DNA of 64,000 nt, taken from the NCBI RefSeq assembly GCF_001679725.1, contig NZ_CP016282.1, positions 1,612,001-1,676,000 on the forward strand. The letters are read 5' to 3'. Below, in pieces: positions 35,947-44,715 of this stretch. Source of the DNA: Cryobacterium arcticum. GTDB taxonomy: Bacteria; Actinomycetota; Actinomycetes; Actinomycetales; Microbacteriaceae. The notes below the pieces were generated by a model. That model was not told where the DNA came from. It saw nothing but the letters and a program-made list of their open reading frames with translations, and ran no database searches. Position 1 is the stretch's first letter. Each line of letters opens with the position of its first letter. The position numbers and the translations under genes are program-made.

Positions 35947-36873
35947 ATGAGCCGCCGCCCCACCGTCAGTCCCCGCATCAGCCGACCCCGCCGCCGTCCA
36001 CGCTGGACCCGCCGCACCCCCAATCTGCTGATCACCCTGGTCGTGGCGATCGCCATCGCCTGGGCCGTCGGCTACGTCTCCACCGGCCAGGCCGCTCCCA
36101 CCATCGGCTGGGACACTGCGGCCCCGGATGCGCAGGCCACCTCCCAGCCCGCCGGCGGCGACCGTGCACCCAAGAGCACCGTGCCCCCGAACACCGCGCC
36201 GGTCAGCGCGGCACCGTCGAACAGCGCGCCGACCTATTCCGGCACCGAGGCCCTCGCCCTGGTGGCGGCTCTGCCCGACGCCGTCTGGAGCGACGACGGC
36301 AGCTACGCGGGCAACCGCACGGCCCTGTTCGGCGATGCCTGGGCGTTCGACTTCGACCAGAACGGCTGCGACACCCGCAACGACATCCTCACCCGCGACC
36401 TCGTCGCCGCAGACGTCGACCCGGCGACCTGCCGGGTGTACACGGGCACCCTCACCGACCCATACACGGGCGAGACGATCGACTTCGTGCGCGGGCAGGA
36501 CACCTCGGCCCTGGTGCAGATCGACCACCTGTTGCCGCTCAAGGCCGTCTACGCCACCGGGGGAGAGTCCTGGACTGCCGAGAAGCGGCAGGCCCTGGCC
36601 AACGACCCGGTGAACCTGCTGGCGGTCAAGGGCACCGAGAACTCGTCGAAGTCCGACTCGCTGCCGAGCGACTGGCTGCCGGGCTTCTACCCCGACGTCT
36701 CCGACCGGCACGACCTGGGGCAGCGCGTGGTCTGGGACGACCTGCCCGCCGACACGACCCTGCAGTGCTGGTACATCGACAAGCTCGTTCCGGTCTTCGT
36801 GGCCTACGACCTCGGTGTCACCCCCGAAGACCGCGCCGCGATGACGGCCGTGCTGGAGACCTGCCCCGCCTGA
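35947..36873 (+). CDS. Exported HNH endonuclease family protein (DUF1524-like)
   Basis: The 308-residue product has a basic N-terminus and one hydrophobic segment (LLITLVVAIAIAWAVGYV, about 26-43). A Pro/Ser/Thr-rich spacer and a C-terminal nuclease domain follow, with VQIDHLLPLKAVYATGG, ANDPVNLLAVKGTENSSKSD and W-LP. DH-x2-P plus the downstream N-L and NSSKSD are the HNH catalytic layout of the DUF1524/GmrSD-C group. Two pairs of Cys may form disulfides, consistent with action outside the cell, probably on nucleic acids for nutrition or DNA turnover. ATG 35947 is chosen; 35914 is an alternative. Confidence 0.85.
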   Translation: MSRRPTVSPRISRPRRRPRWTRRTPNLLITLVVAIAIAWAVGYVSTGQAAPTIGWDTAAPDAQATSQPAGGDRAPKSTVPPNTAPVSAAPSNSAPTYSGTEALALVAALPDAVWSDDGSYAGNRTALFGDAWAFDFDQNGCDTRNDILTRDLVAADVDPATCRVYTGTLTDPYTGETIDFVRGQDTSALVQIDHLLPLKAVYATGGESWTAEKRQALANDPVNLLAVKGTENSSKSDSLPSDWLPGFYPDVSDRHDLGQRVVWDDLPADTTLQCWYIDKLVPVFVAYDLGVTPEDRAAMTAVLETCPA

Positions 36874-36904
36874 TCCCGCCCGCCGCCTTCGCCCCGTGAG
36901 CAAC

Positions 36905-36971
36905 TCCTGCAATTTCGGCGGGAACGGCCTGACACAGGCCGAATCGGCGGTGCTGCCGGAAATCTGCAGGA
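36905..36971. terminator. Nested inverted repeat between convergent genes (bidirectional terminator candidate)
   Basis: An outer arm pair tcctgca (36905-36911) and tgcagga (36965-36971), extended by aatttc and gaaat matches, encloses a perfect inner hairpin cggcctg-aca-caggccg (36925-36941). It fills the 104-bp spacer between the HNH gene and the convergent IclR gene. There is no long T-run. Confidence 0.55.
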
Positions 36972-36977
36972 ACGAGG

Positions 36978-37670
36978 CTAGGCCAGGAGCGGGGCGAGGG
37001 CGACGGCGGCCTGCCGGAGGAGGACCAGGTGCTCGCCGGGCTCTTCGATGCGGGCCCGCGGCGCGGCCAGGCACAGCGCGGCCACCAGGGTGCCGTCCCG
37101 GTCCCGGATCGGCACCGCGAGGCAGCCGAATCCGGTGCTCAACGTATCCAGTTGGCGGGCGAACCCCTGTTCCTGCACCTCGGTCACCCCGGGCTCCAGA
37201 GCCCCGGGGGAGTGCCGCTCGGCCAGCAGCAGCCGGCCCATGGCCGATTCGTGCAGCGGCCGGTGGCCTGTGGCCGGGAGCGTCGGGGGGAAGTCCGGGT
37301 CCGGGTCGATCACCTGCAGGCCGTTCCCGTCATAGCGCACGAGGTGCACGCCGCCGCGGATGCGCTCCCTGAGGTCGGTGACGATGAGCCGCACAGCCTC
37401 CGGAGGCCGGGGCGGTGCCACGAACTTCGCCAGTTCCGCGACCTTCCGGCCGAGGGCGAAGCCGCGCAGGTCGGGCATCCGCACCAGGTATTCGTCCTGC
37501 ACCAGCAGGTTGAGCAGCCGGTAGGCCGTCGCTCGCGGGAGGCCGAGGTTGTCGGACACCTGCCGTGCCGTGACACCGGCGCCGCACCGGGCGACCTCCT
37601 CGAGCACGGTGAGGGCGCTGTGGATGGCCTTGGGTTGGCGTGCCCGCAGGTCTGCGGCCTCGCCGCTCAC
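36978..37670 (-). CDS. IclR family transcriptional regulator
   Basis: The 230-residue protein has an N-terminal winged helix (AIHSALTVLEEVARCGAGVTARQVSDNLGLPRATAYRLLNLL, written here as separate IclR hallmarks: the ARQVSDNLGLPRATAYR recognition region) and a C-terminal ligand domain with GRPLHESAMGRLLLAERH-type and FGCLAVPIRDRDG motifs.  Its GTG start overlaps the TGA of the APC permease gene (GTGA), so both are one operon. It is a likely regulator of amine or amino-acid uptake and oxidation in this module, binding near 39.2-39.4 kb. Confidence 0.9.
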   Translation of the reverse strand: MSGEAADLRARQPKAIHSALTVLEEVARCGAGVTARQVSDNLGLPRATAYRLLNLLVQDEYLVRMPDLRGFALGRKVAELAKFVAPPRPPEAVRLIVTDLRERIRGGVHLVRYDGNGLQVIDPDPDFPPTLPATGHRPLHESAMGRLLLAERHSPGALEPGVTEVQEQGFARQLDTLSTGFGCLAVPIRDRDGTLVAALCLAAPRARIEEPGEHLVLLRQAAVALAPLLA

Positions 37671-39184
37671 GGGGCGGCCCGGTTGTCGGCGAGGGCGGCG
37701 CCGAGGATGTCCGTCGACACCGGCACGTCGTAGACGCCGACGGTGTCACGCAGCCAGGGCCGGCGGATCCGGCGAACCACCGCAAACAGGGTGCCCACGA
37801 GCATGACGGCCAGGAACACCCAGACGCCGGCGAACCGGGCAGAGCCGATCTCCACGACGAGGTACACCACGAGCACGGCGCTCAACAGTACGGCAGCGGC
37901 TCCGGCGCGCAGCACCGGCCAGGGAGTGAGCTCGCCGATGCGCCAGAGGAACACCGGGGCCGCGACGCAGACGAGGATGTAGGCCGCGATGTAGCCGCCG
38001 GCCGCGCCGACGATGAAGATCTCCATCGCCCGCCAGACGCTGCCCGTGAGCAGGATAGTGCCGATCAGGCCGGTGGTGAGCACCGGAACCGTGACCACGA
38101 TGGCGATGAACGGGGTGCGGTGCCGCCGGTGGCTCTGCCCGAACGCGCTCGGCAGCACCCCCTCCCGGCCCATCGAGAACAACACCCGCACGAGCGCCGT
38201 GATCGACGCTATCGCGCAGGCCAGGAACGACGCGGCGATGCTCACGTCGAGCAGCAGCCCCAGTGCGTCGATGCCGTACGCGGCGGCGAGGTCGTTGACC
38301 GGGGACGCACTGGCCGTGATGCTGCCGCCCACCGAGGCAAACCCGACGAGCTGGCTGAGCGCGGCCAGCAGGTACAGGCCGCCGGAGCCGATCACGGTCC
38401 AGGTCACCGCGCGGGGGATCGTGGCGTACGGACGCCGGGCTTCGACCCCCAGCGTGGCCGAGCTCTCAAATCCGACGAACGCCGTGAGCGCCAGGGCGGC
38501 GCCGACGGCGAAATCGGAGGGTCGCACTTCTGACATGTCCAGCACCGACCAGTCGAGCGCAGAACCCTGCACCACCAGCAGCGCCACGACAAGGGCGAGA
38601 ATGATCACCACCGAGACACACTCCACCAGCAGCGTCGCCCGGGTCGACACCCGGATACCCCTGGCCAGCAGGACCATACAGGCGACGGCCATGGCCAGGA
38701 TCAGCAGCACGGGCACGAGCAGGCTCCCCGTGAGAGCGGGCCACAGCCGTGCCGCGAGAATAGCGAGGTAGTACCCGGCCCCACCGAGGGCGAACATGGC
38801 CACGAAGCCGTAGCCGACGAGCAACGCCGTTCCGGTGACGAAGGACGCCGTGGTACCCAGGCCGTGGGCCACGAAGGTGTACAGCGATCCGGTGGCGGCG
38901 ATCCGGCGGGTGAACTGGTTGACCGTGCCGGCCACGAGCAGGGCCAGGAGCATCGCCGCGCCGAGGGCCCAGACGGTGGCGCCGCCGGCGACGGTGGCGA
39001 CGAGCAGCGGCATGGTCGTGGCCGCGGCTGAGGGTGCGACGGCGGACACCGACTGGGAGAGCACGTCGATGAAACCGACGCTGCGCCGGTCGAGGCCGTC
39101 AACCGGGGAGCGGGACTCGATCCCGGCCACCGGCTGCGGGTTCTCAATCGCCCGCCCCAGGGCTGACATCTCCGTGGCGCTCAT
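37667..39184 (-). CDS. APC family amino acid/amine permease
   Basis: The 505-residue protein has about 12 hydrophobic helices and the APC hallmarks: SQSVSAVAPSAAATTMPLL near helix 1, the GFESSATLGVEARRPYATIPRA loop after helix 6 (shown here in part) and MGREGVLPSAFG. It probably imports an amino acid or amine. It is transcribed divergently from a second APC permease and the copper amine oxidase, and its gene overlaps the IclR gene. ATG 39184 stands behind TGAGGTGAGG. Confidence 0.9.
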   Translation of the reverse strand: MSATEMSALGRAIENPQPVAGIESRSPVDGLDRRSVGFIDVLSQSVSAVAPSAAATTMPLLVATVAGGATVWALGAAMLLALLVAGTVNQFTRRIAATGSLYTFVAHGLGTTASFVTGTALLVGYGFVAMFALGGAGYYLAILAARLWPALTGSLLVPVLLILAMAVACMVLLARGIRVSTRATLLVECVSVVIILALVVALLVVQGSALDWSVLDMSEVRPSDFAVGAALALTAFVGFESSATLGVEARRPYATIPRAVTWTVIGSGGLYLLAALSQLVGFASVGGSITASASPVNDLAAAYGIDALGLLLDVSIAASFLACAIASITALVRVLFSMGREGVLPSAFGQSHRRHRTPFIAIVVTVPVLTTGLIGTILLTGSVWRAMEIFIVGAAGGYIAAYILVCVAAPVFLWRIGELTPWPVLRAGAAAVLLSAVLVVYLVVEIGSARFAGVWVFLAVMLVGTLFAVVRRIRRPWLRDTVGVYDVPVSTDILGAALADNRAAP

Positions 39185-39247
39185 GCCTCACCTCATCGTC
39201 CACTGCGCCAGAATGCGCAGGACCCCACGCTAGCCAGCCGCGATTGC

Positions 39248-39356
39248 CGCGCCGCGACGCCGGTGTTTCCGGGGTGTATCGCCCAAATGAGACAACCCGC
39301 GACGCGTGGTCTCATTCGGCCGCTCGCTGCCTTTTACCTCCGGGTGACGAGGCGGC
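39248..39356. promoter_or_regulatory. Large imperfect dyad in the divergent permease promoter region
   Basis: The core arms ccaaatgagac (39283-39293) and gtctcattcgg (39309-39319) match at 10 of 11 positions around an inner cgcgacgcg. Weaker complementarity extends outward to about 39248 and 39356 (gccgc...gcggc). The 225-bp spacer serves both permease operons, so the core dyad is a plausible IclR-family operator. Confidence 0.45.
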
Positions 39357-39409
39357 AACAGGCCGCGGTCAGGCTGGGCATACCCGCATCCACCCAGTCT
39401 GGAGTCGAC

Positions 39410-40885
39410 ATGACCGCAACGAAAGAAACCACCGCCGGAACCATTCCGCCGCGCGCGCTCACCGGCTCGCTGGGCGTCACCGCCATCGTGCTGATGGTGG
39501 TCGCCGCCGCAGCACCACTGACCGTGATCGGGGGAGCGGCGCCGCTGGGCATCCTGCTCGGCAACGGCGTCGGGTTCCCCGCGATGTTCGCGATCGCCGC
39601 GATCGTGCTGCTGTTCTTCGCGGTGGGTCTGGCCGCGATGACCAGGCACGTACCCAAGCCCGGCGCCTTCTTCACCTTCGTCAACTACGGCCTGGGCAAG
39701 CCCGCCGGCCTGGCCACAGCGTTCCTGGCCCTCCTGACCTACACGACCATCCAGGTGTCGGTGCACGGATACGTCGGCTACATCCTCTCGGTCACCGTCA
39801 CCGGGGTCGGCGGGCCCGACCTGCCGTGGTACCTGTACTCCCTGGCCGTCGTGGCCCTCGTGGGCGTGCTCGGCTACCGCCACATCGACCTGAGCTCCAA
39901 GGTGCTCGGCGTGCTGTTGATCGGCGAGGTCGGGATCGTGCTGGTGCTCGTGGCGGCCGTGGTGATCGCCGGCGGCGCCGACGGTCTCTCGCTGGCCCCG
40001 TTCGAACCAAACAACGTGCTCAGCGGCTCGCCCTCGGTAGGACTGATGTTCGCCATCGCCGCCTTCATCGGCTTCGAATCCACCGCGATCTTCCGCGACG
40101 AGGCCAAGGACCCGGCCCGCACGATCCCGCGGGCCACCTACGTGGCCGTGGTCGGCATCGGCGTCTTCTACACGCTCGCCTCCTGGGCCCTCGTGATGGC
40201 GTGGGGCCCCGACGGAGTGGTGGCCCAGGCCGCCGAAGACCCGGGCGCGATGATCCTGATCACCACCCTGAAGTATCTCGGTTCGGTCGGCGAGCTCGTC
40301 ATGAACGTGCTGCTGATCACCAGCATGCTCGCCTGTGTGCTGTCGTTCCACAACGTCATCACCCGCTACCAGCACTCCATGTCCACCGCCAAGGTGCTGC
40401 CGGACGTACTCTCCTCCGTGCATCCCAAGCACTTCGCCCCGCACGTGTCCTCGGTCGTGCAGACCGTCACCGCCGGCCTGCTCGTGGTGCTCTTCGCGCT
40501 GCTGGGCCTTGACCCGATTCTGCAGGTCTTCACCTGGTTCTCCGGAGTGGCCACCCTGTCGGTGGCGCTGCTGATGGCCGTGACCAGCATCGCCGTGGTG
40601 GTGTACTTCGCCCGTACCAAGCGGGACCGCCGGCTCTGGAACACGGTCATCGCCCCGTCGCTCGGCTTCGTCGGCCTGCTCGTGTCGGCCACCATGATCG
40701 GCCTGAACTTCCCGTTCCTGATCGGCGACGTCAACGCCGCCGGCGAGCCGGCCTTCGGGGTGCTCACCGCGGTGCTGCTCGGCCTGATCGTGCTCTTCCC
40801 GCTGGCCGGACTCCTGCAGGCCCTCTGGCTCCGGCGCAACCGCCCTGCCGTGTACGCCCAGATCACCGAGGCCATCGGCGCCTGA
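39410..40885 (+). CDS. APC family permease, probably for amines
   Basis: The 491-residue protein has 12 predicted helices. APC motifs are AAAPLTVIGGAAPLGILLGNG in helix 1 (part shown), FIGFESTAIFRDEAKDPARTIP after helix 6 (part shown) and a cytoplasmic HPKHFAPHVSS loop. ATG 39410 follows GGAG. The gene runs into the copper amine oxidase gene after 45 bp, so uptake of a primary amine such as tyramine or phenethylamine is the best inference. Confidence 0.9.
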   Translation: MTATKETTAGTIPPRALTGSLGVTAIVLMVVAAAAPLTVIGGAAPLGILLGNGVGFPAMFAIAAIVLLFFAVGLAAMTRHVPKPGAFFTFVNYGLGKPAGLATAFLALLTYTTIQVSVHGYVGYILSVTVTGVGGPDLPWYLYSLAVVALVGVLGYRHIDLSSKVLGVLLIGEVGIVLVLVAAVVIAGGADGLSLAPFEPNNVLSGSPSVGLMFAIAAFIGFESTAIFRDEAKDPARTIPRATYVAVVGIGVFYTLASWALVMAWGPDGVVAQAAEDPGAMILITTLKYLGSVGELVMNVLLITSMLACVLSFHNVITRYQHSMSTAKVLPDVLSSVHPKHFAPHVSSVVQTVTAGLLVVLFALLGLDPILQVFTWFSGVATLSVALLMAVTSIAVVVYFARTKRDRRLWNTVIAPSLGFVGLLVSATMIGLNFPFLIGDVNAAGEPAFGVLTAVLLGLIVLFPLAGLLQALWLRRNRPAVYAQITEAIGA

Positions 40886-40930
40886 CCTGCCGTTCTCACC
40901 CCTCCACCGCCTCACCAGACAGGACCCAGC

Positions 40931-43021
40931 ATGACTCTCTCCGACGTTTCCCTGCACACAGTTTCAGGTGCCAGCACCGTCCCGGCCGCGCCGCATCCGC
41001 TCGGCAGCCTCACGATGGCCGAATTCACCGCCATCCGCGACATCGTCATCAACGCGGACGACTTCACCGACACGACCCGGTTCGCCTATGTGGGCCTGGC
41101 CGAACCGCACAAGCGGGACGTGCTCGCCTGGCAGGCCGGCACCGGGCCGCTGCCCGACCGGAAGGCCCGGGTGATGCTGCTGGACATGGCGACCGGTCGC
41201 TCCACCGACAACATCGTGTCGCTGGGCGCCGGCGTGATCGAGAGCACCCACGTGCTCGACGGCTCGGCCGGGCAACTGCCGATCCTCGACACCGAGTTCG
41301 AGGCCATCGCCGGCATCGTCAACGCCGACCCGCGTTGGGTCGCGGCGCTGGCCGAGCGGGGCACGACCATCGACGAGGTGGTCGTCGTGCCACTCTCGGC
41401 CGGCTACTACGACCTGCCGGAGGAGATCGGCCGCCGGATCGTGCGGGTGTTGGCGTTCCGCCAGGACTACCCGACAGACCACCCGTGGGCGCACCCCGTC
41501 GACGGCCTCTGCGCCTATGTGGACACGGCGGCGGGCACCATCACCCGGCTGATCGACGCGGCCACCGTGGCCATCCCGGCCGAGGGCGGCAACTTCAACG
41601 ACCCGGCCGTGCAGGGCGAACCTCTCACCACCCTCAAGCCCATCGTGATCAGCCAGCCGGAGGGGCCGAGTTTCGCCGTTGACGGCGAGTGGGTCACCTG
41701 GGCGAACTGGAAGTTCCAGGTGGGCTTCGACACCCGCGAGGGACTGGTGCTGCGTCAGCTGTCGTTCACGGATGCCGGCGAGGAACGCCCGATCATCTAC
41801 CGGGCGTCGATCAACGAGATGCTCGTGCCCTATGGCGACCCGTCGCCGGTGCGGTTCTGGCAGAACTACTTCGACACCGGAGAGTACCTCTTCGGCCGCT
41901 ACACCAACTCGCTCGCGCTCGGCTGCGACTGTGTGGGCGAGATCAAGTACTTCGACGCCGTGCTCGCCGACGAACTCGGCAACCCGTTCACCATCCCCAA
42001 CGGCATCTGCATGCACGAGGAGGACGTGGGAACGCTGTGGAAGCACAGCGACCTGTTCACCGGCGCCCATGAGGTGCGCCGCCAGCGCCGCCTGGTGATC
42101 AGTTTCTTCACCACCGTGGGCAACTACGACTACGGCTTCTACTGGTATCTGTCGCTGGACGGCACCATCGAGTGCGAGGCCAAGCTCACCGGCGTGCTCT
42201 TCACGTCGGCGTACCCCGGCATTGCCGCCCCTGGCTCCACGCACGATGCGGGAGCAGACTACCCGTATGCCAGCGAGGTCGCTCCGGGGCTCGGTGCCCC
42301 GTACCACCAGCACCTCTTCAGCGCGCGGCTCGACATGACGGTCGACGGCCTGGCCAACGCCGTCGATGAGATCGAGGCCGTTCGGCTGCCGATGGGTCCG
42401 GGCAACGAACACGGCAACGCCTTCACCATGAAGAGCACCCGGCTCACCGGCGAGGCAAGCTCGGGCCGTGTCGCCGATGCCTCCGTCGCGCGGTCCTGGC
42501 ACATCGTGAACACCGAGAAGACCAACCGGATGGGCCGGCCCACCGGCTACGCCCTGCTGCCGGAGGCGAACCCCACTCTCATGGCCGACCCGCAGTCGTC
42601 GATCGCCCAGCGGGCCGAGTTCGCCACCAAGCACCTCTTCGTGACGCAGTACGACCCGGCGGAGCAGTACGCCGCCGGCGACTTCGTGCACCAGAACCCG
42701 GGCGGCGACGGCATCACCACGTACATCGCCGATGACGCGTCCATCGACGGGGAGGACATCGTGCTCTGGCACACCTTCGGCCCCACCCACTTCCCGCGGG
42801 TGGAGGACTGGCCGGTGATGCCGGTGGACTACGCCAAGTTCACGCTCAAGCCGTACGGCTTCTTCGCCCGGAACCCCACTCTCAACGTGCCCGCAAGCGA
42901 GCCGGTGTCGCACTGCTCGCACGGCGGCGAGCCCGAGTCACACGCGGCGCATGCATCGACTGCCCCGGCACCGGCGGCGGGCGCCTGCGCGTGCGCCGGC
43001 CACGCGGCCCACGACGCCTAA
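40931..43021 (+). CDS. Copper-containing primary amine oxidase with His/Cys-rich C-terminal tail
   Basis: The 696-residue enzyme has the TPQ cofactor motif N398-Y399-D400-Y401, where Tyr399 is self-processed. The catalytic base is Asp315 in YFDTGEYLFGRY, and the copper ligands are His459 and His461 (HQHLF) and His620 (GPTHFPR). Length and motifs match Arthrobacter phenethylamine and histamine oxidases. It oxidises a primary amine to the aldehyde, ammonia and hydrogen peroxide. After the normal end near residue 660, a tail of about 36 residues contains seven His and four Cys (HCSHGG, ACACAGHAAHDA). This is unusual and may bind copper. No signal peptide is present. Confidence 0.95.
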   Translation: MTLSDVSLHTVSGASTVPAAPHPLGSLTMAEFTAIRDIVINADDFTDTTRFAYVGLAEPHKRDVLAWQAGTGPLPDRKARVMLLDMATGRSTDNIVSLGAGVIESTHVLDGSAGQLPILDTEFEAIAGIVNADPRWVAALAERGTTIDEVVVVPLSAGYYDLPEEIGRRIVRVLAFRQDYPTDHPWAHPVDGLCAYVDTAAGTITRLIDAATVAIPAEGGNFNDPAVQGEPLTTLKPIVISQPEGPSFAVDGEWVTWANWKFQVGFDTREGLVLRQLSFTDAGEERPIIYRASINEMLVPYGDPSPVRFWQNYFDTGEYLFGRYTNSLALGCDCVGEIKYFDAVLADELGNPFTIPNGICMHEEDVGTLWKHSDLFTGAHEVRRQRRLVISFFTTVGNYDYGFYWYLSLDGTIECEAKLTGVLFTSAYPGIAAPGSTHDAGADYPYASEVAPGLGAPYHQHLFSARLDMTVDGLANAVDEIEAVRLPMGPGNEHGNAFTMKSTRLTGEASSGRVADASVARSWHIVNTEKTNRMGRPTGYALLPEANPTLMADPQSSIAQRAEFATKHLFVTQYDPAEQYAAGDFVHQNPGGDGITTYIADDASIDGEDIVLWHTFGPTHFPRVEDWPVMPVDYAKFTLKPYGFFARNPTLNVPASEPVSHCSHGGEPESHAAHASTAPAPAAGACACAGHAAHDA

Positions 43022-43038
43022 CCGGAAAGGAGCACACC

Positions 43039-43683
43039 GTGATCTCGGCCCTGCACCTGATCATGATCGTGGCGGCGGCGTCGAGCCTGTGCTGTGTGCT
43101 CGGCAGCCGGCGCACCCGGTCGGTCACGGCCGTGGGCGGCACGGTGCTCATGGCCGCGGCCATGGCCGACCTCGCCCTTGGCCTGATCGGCCTGGCCCCG
43201 CTGGTGTGGACCACCATCCTGGTGGGTTGGGCGATGGTGGCCGCGGGTGCCGCGCGGTGGCGTGAAGGCCGTGCGGCGGTGGGCCACGAGGTCGGCCCGG
43301 GCGGCGCCGTTCCGGCCACCGCGTACCCTGCCGCTGTCGTCCCGGCTGCCGCCGCTACGGCCACCGAGTCCCGGGCCGCTGTCACCACCGACGGACCTCG
43401 CCACCTGCACCTGCTGCACCAGCTCGGCCTGGTGGTGGTGGCCGGCCAGATCGCCCTGTGCGGCACTATGGCCGGGGGAACGGCCACGTCGCCGGGCCTG
43501 GGCGGCATGACGCATCCGCACTCGGTCTCGATCTTCGTCGCCGTGGTGTGCGTCGCCGGGGCCCTCTTCGTGGTCGCGGCCGCTGCCATGGTGCTCGTCG
43601 GTCAGCGCAACCGGCCGGAGCGCGGAACCCTGCTGAGCATGTCGGTCATGACGGCCGCGATGGCAGTGATGCCCTTCGGCTGA
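43039..43683 (+). CDS. Small Met/His-containing membrane protein downstream of the amine oxidase
   Basis: I do not recognise a characterised family; it resembles actinobacterial DUF5134-like membrane proteins. The 214-residue product starts at GTG 43039 behind AAAGGAG, 17 bp after the amine oxidase stop. It has about five membrane segments: three before residue 75 and two after residue 125. A variable Ala/Pro/Thr loop and His-containing stretches lie between (RHLHLLHQLG, GMTHPHS). It also has CC near residue 14 and several Met in membrane segments. With the Cu enzyme and its His/Cys tail next door, a role in copper handling is plausible but unproven. Confidence 0.65.
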   Translation: MISALHLIMIVAAASSLCCVLGSRRTRSVTAVGGTVLMAAAMADLALGLIGLAPLVWTTILVGWAMVAAGAARWREGRAAVGHEVGPGGAVPATAYPAAVVPAAAATATESRAAVTTDGPRHLHLLHQLGLVVVAGQIALCGTMAGGTATSPGLGGMTHPHSVSIFVAVVCVAGALFVVAAAAMVLVGQRNRPERGTLLSMSVMTAAMAVMPFG

Positions 43684-43704
43684 CCGCCACCCGCCCCGGC
43701 TGGA

Positions 43705-43785
43705 GCATAACTCCGGCAATTCTCGACCGACGGGCCCGAAACGGCTGTCTTTCAGGCCCGGTGGGGAATCGAGCAGTAGTTATGC
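43705..43785. terminator. Long imperfect inverted repeat between convergent genes
   Basis: Outer arms gcataact (43705-43712) and agttatgc (43778-43785) are perfect. Inner arms cgggcccgaaa (43731-43741) and tttcaggcccg (43750-43760) match at 10 of 11. The right outer arm overlaps the stop codon of the minus-strand DUF1275 gene. It is probably a shared terminator for both strands. Confidence 0.6.
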
Positions 43786-44496
43786 AACCGGCGCTGGGGC
43801 ATGGTGGGGGCGGCCGGCCGCGTGGCCGATGGCGGTCACGGTGAGGGTGATCGCGGCGGTGAGGGCGATGCCCCAGCCGATGTGCACCATGAGCAGCAGG
43901 GCGCCAACGCCGGCGCCGGCCAGGATCAGCACGATGGCCGCCAGGCGGCGGAACCAGGGCTGGTTCTTGGCGCCGCCGAAGCGGGAGTCGGCCGCGAAGC
44001 CTGTGATGGTGGAGGTGACGACCACGGTCGTGACGTCCTTCACCGCGATGTGGCGCGCCACGGCGGCCTGCAGACCCATCACGGCGGCCAGGAAGCCGGT
44101 GACGAACAGGTCGAACGGCGCCGGCGGCTTGCCGCCCACGACGAACAGGATGATCGCGAGCGCGGCCATGATCACGCCGACCGCGCCGAACAGCGCGGTG
44201 GCTTCGGTGGTCCACCCGAACTTCACGTGGCGCAGCACCCGGCCGCCGATCGCGGCGCCCACCATGAAGGTGAACAGGGCGATGAGCGGGCCCACAACGG
44301 GCAGGTCGTCGGCGCCGGCGATGGCCATGCCCAGGATCACGACGTTGCCGGTCATGTTGCCGGTGAACACCTTGTCGAGGCCGAGGTAACCCACGGCATC
44401 CGCCACACCCGTGGAGAAGGTGAGGGCGAGCATCAGGCCCAGGTGCAGGTGGTCGGGCTTGCTGCGCAGGCGGTGGAGGACGGGGGTGGAGGCCAC
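43780..44496 (-). CDS. DUF1275 (YoaK/UPF0700) family membrane protein
   Basis: The 238-residue protein has six predicted membrane helices and the DUF1275 motifs FSTGVADAVGYLGLDKVFTGNMTGNVV (part shown), GLQAAVARHIAVKDVTTVVVTSTITG (part shown) and a C-terminal helix. GTG 44496 is preferred because AGGA lies six bases upstream; an in-frame GTG at 44520 has no such site. The function of the family is unknown. It is divergent from the formamidase gene. Confidence 0.85.
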   Translation of the reverse strand: MASTPVLHRLRSKPDHLHLGLMLALTFSTGVADAVGYLGLDKVFTGNMTGNVVILGMAIAGADDLPVVGPLIALFTFMVGAAIGGRVLRHVKFGWTTEATALFGAVGVIMAALAIILFVVGGKPPAPFDLFVTGFLAAVMGLQAAVARHIAVKDVTTVVVTSTITGFAADSRFGGAKNQPWFRRLAAIVLILAGAGVGALLLMVHIGWGIALTAAITLTVTAIGHAAGRPHHAPAPVA

Positions 44497-44715
44497 GAGT
44501 GGTCCTATCGGTGTGGACACGCGAGCGTGCGAGATGGGTTCGGGAACGGGTGCCGGGGTGAGGCGCACCCGGGACGGAACGGAGCCCGGTCGGGAATTGT
44601 CACGGTAGCGGCTGGTCGGAGCGGGCGCAAAACGGGCGCTACTCTCGACCAACGGGGATGCGCCGGCCGTCCGGCGCCGAACCGGTTCCCGACCCTCGAT
44701 CCGAAAAGGCGTCCC

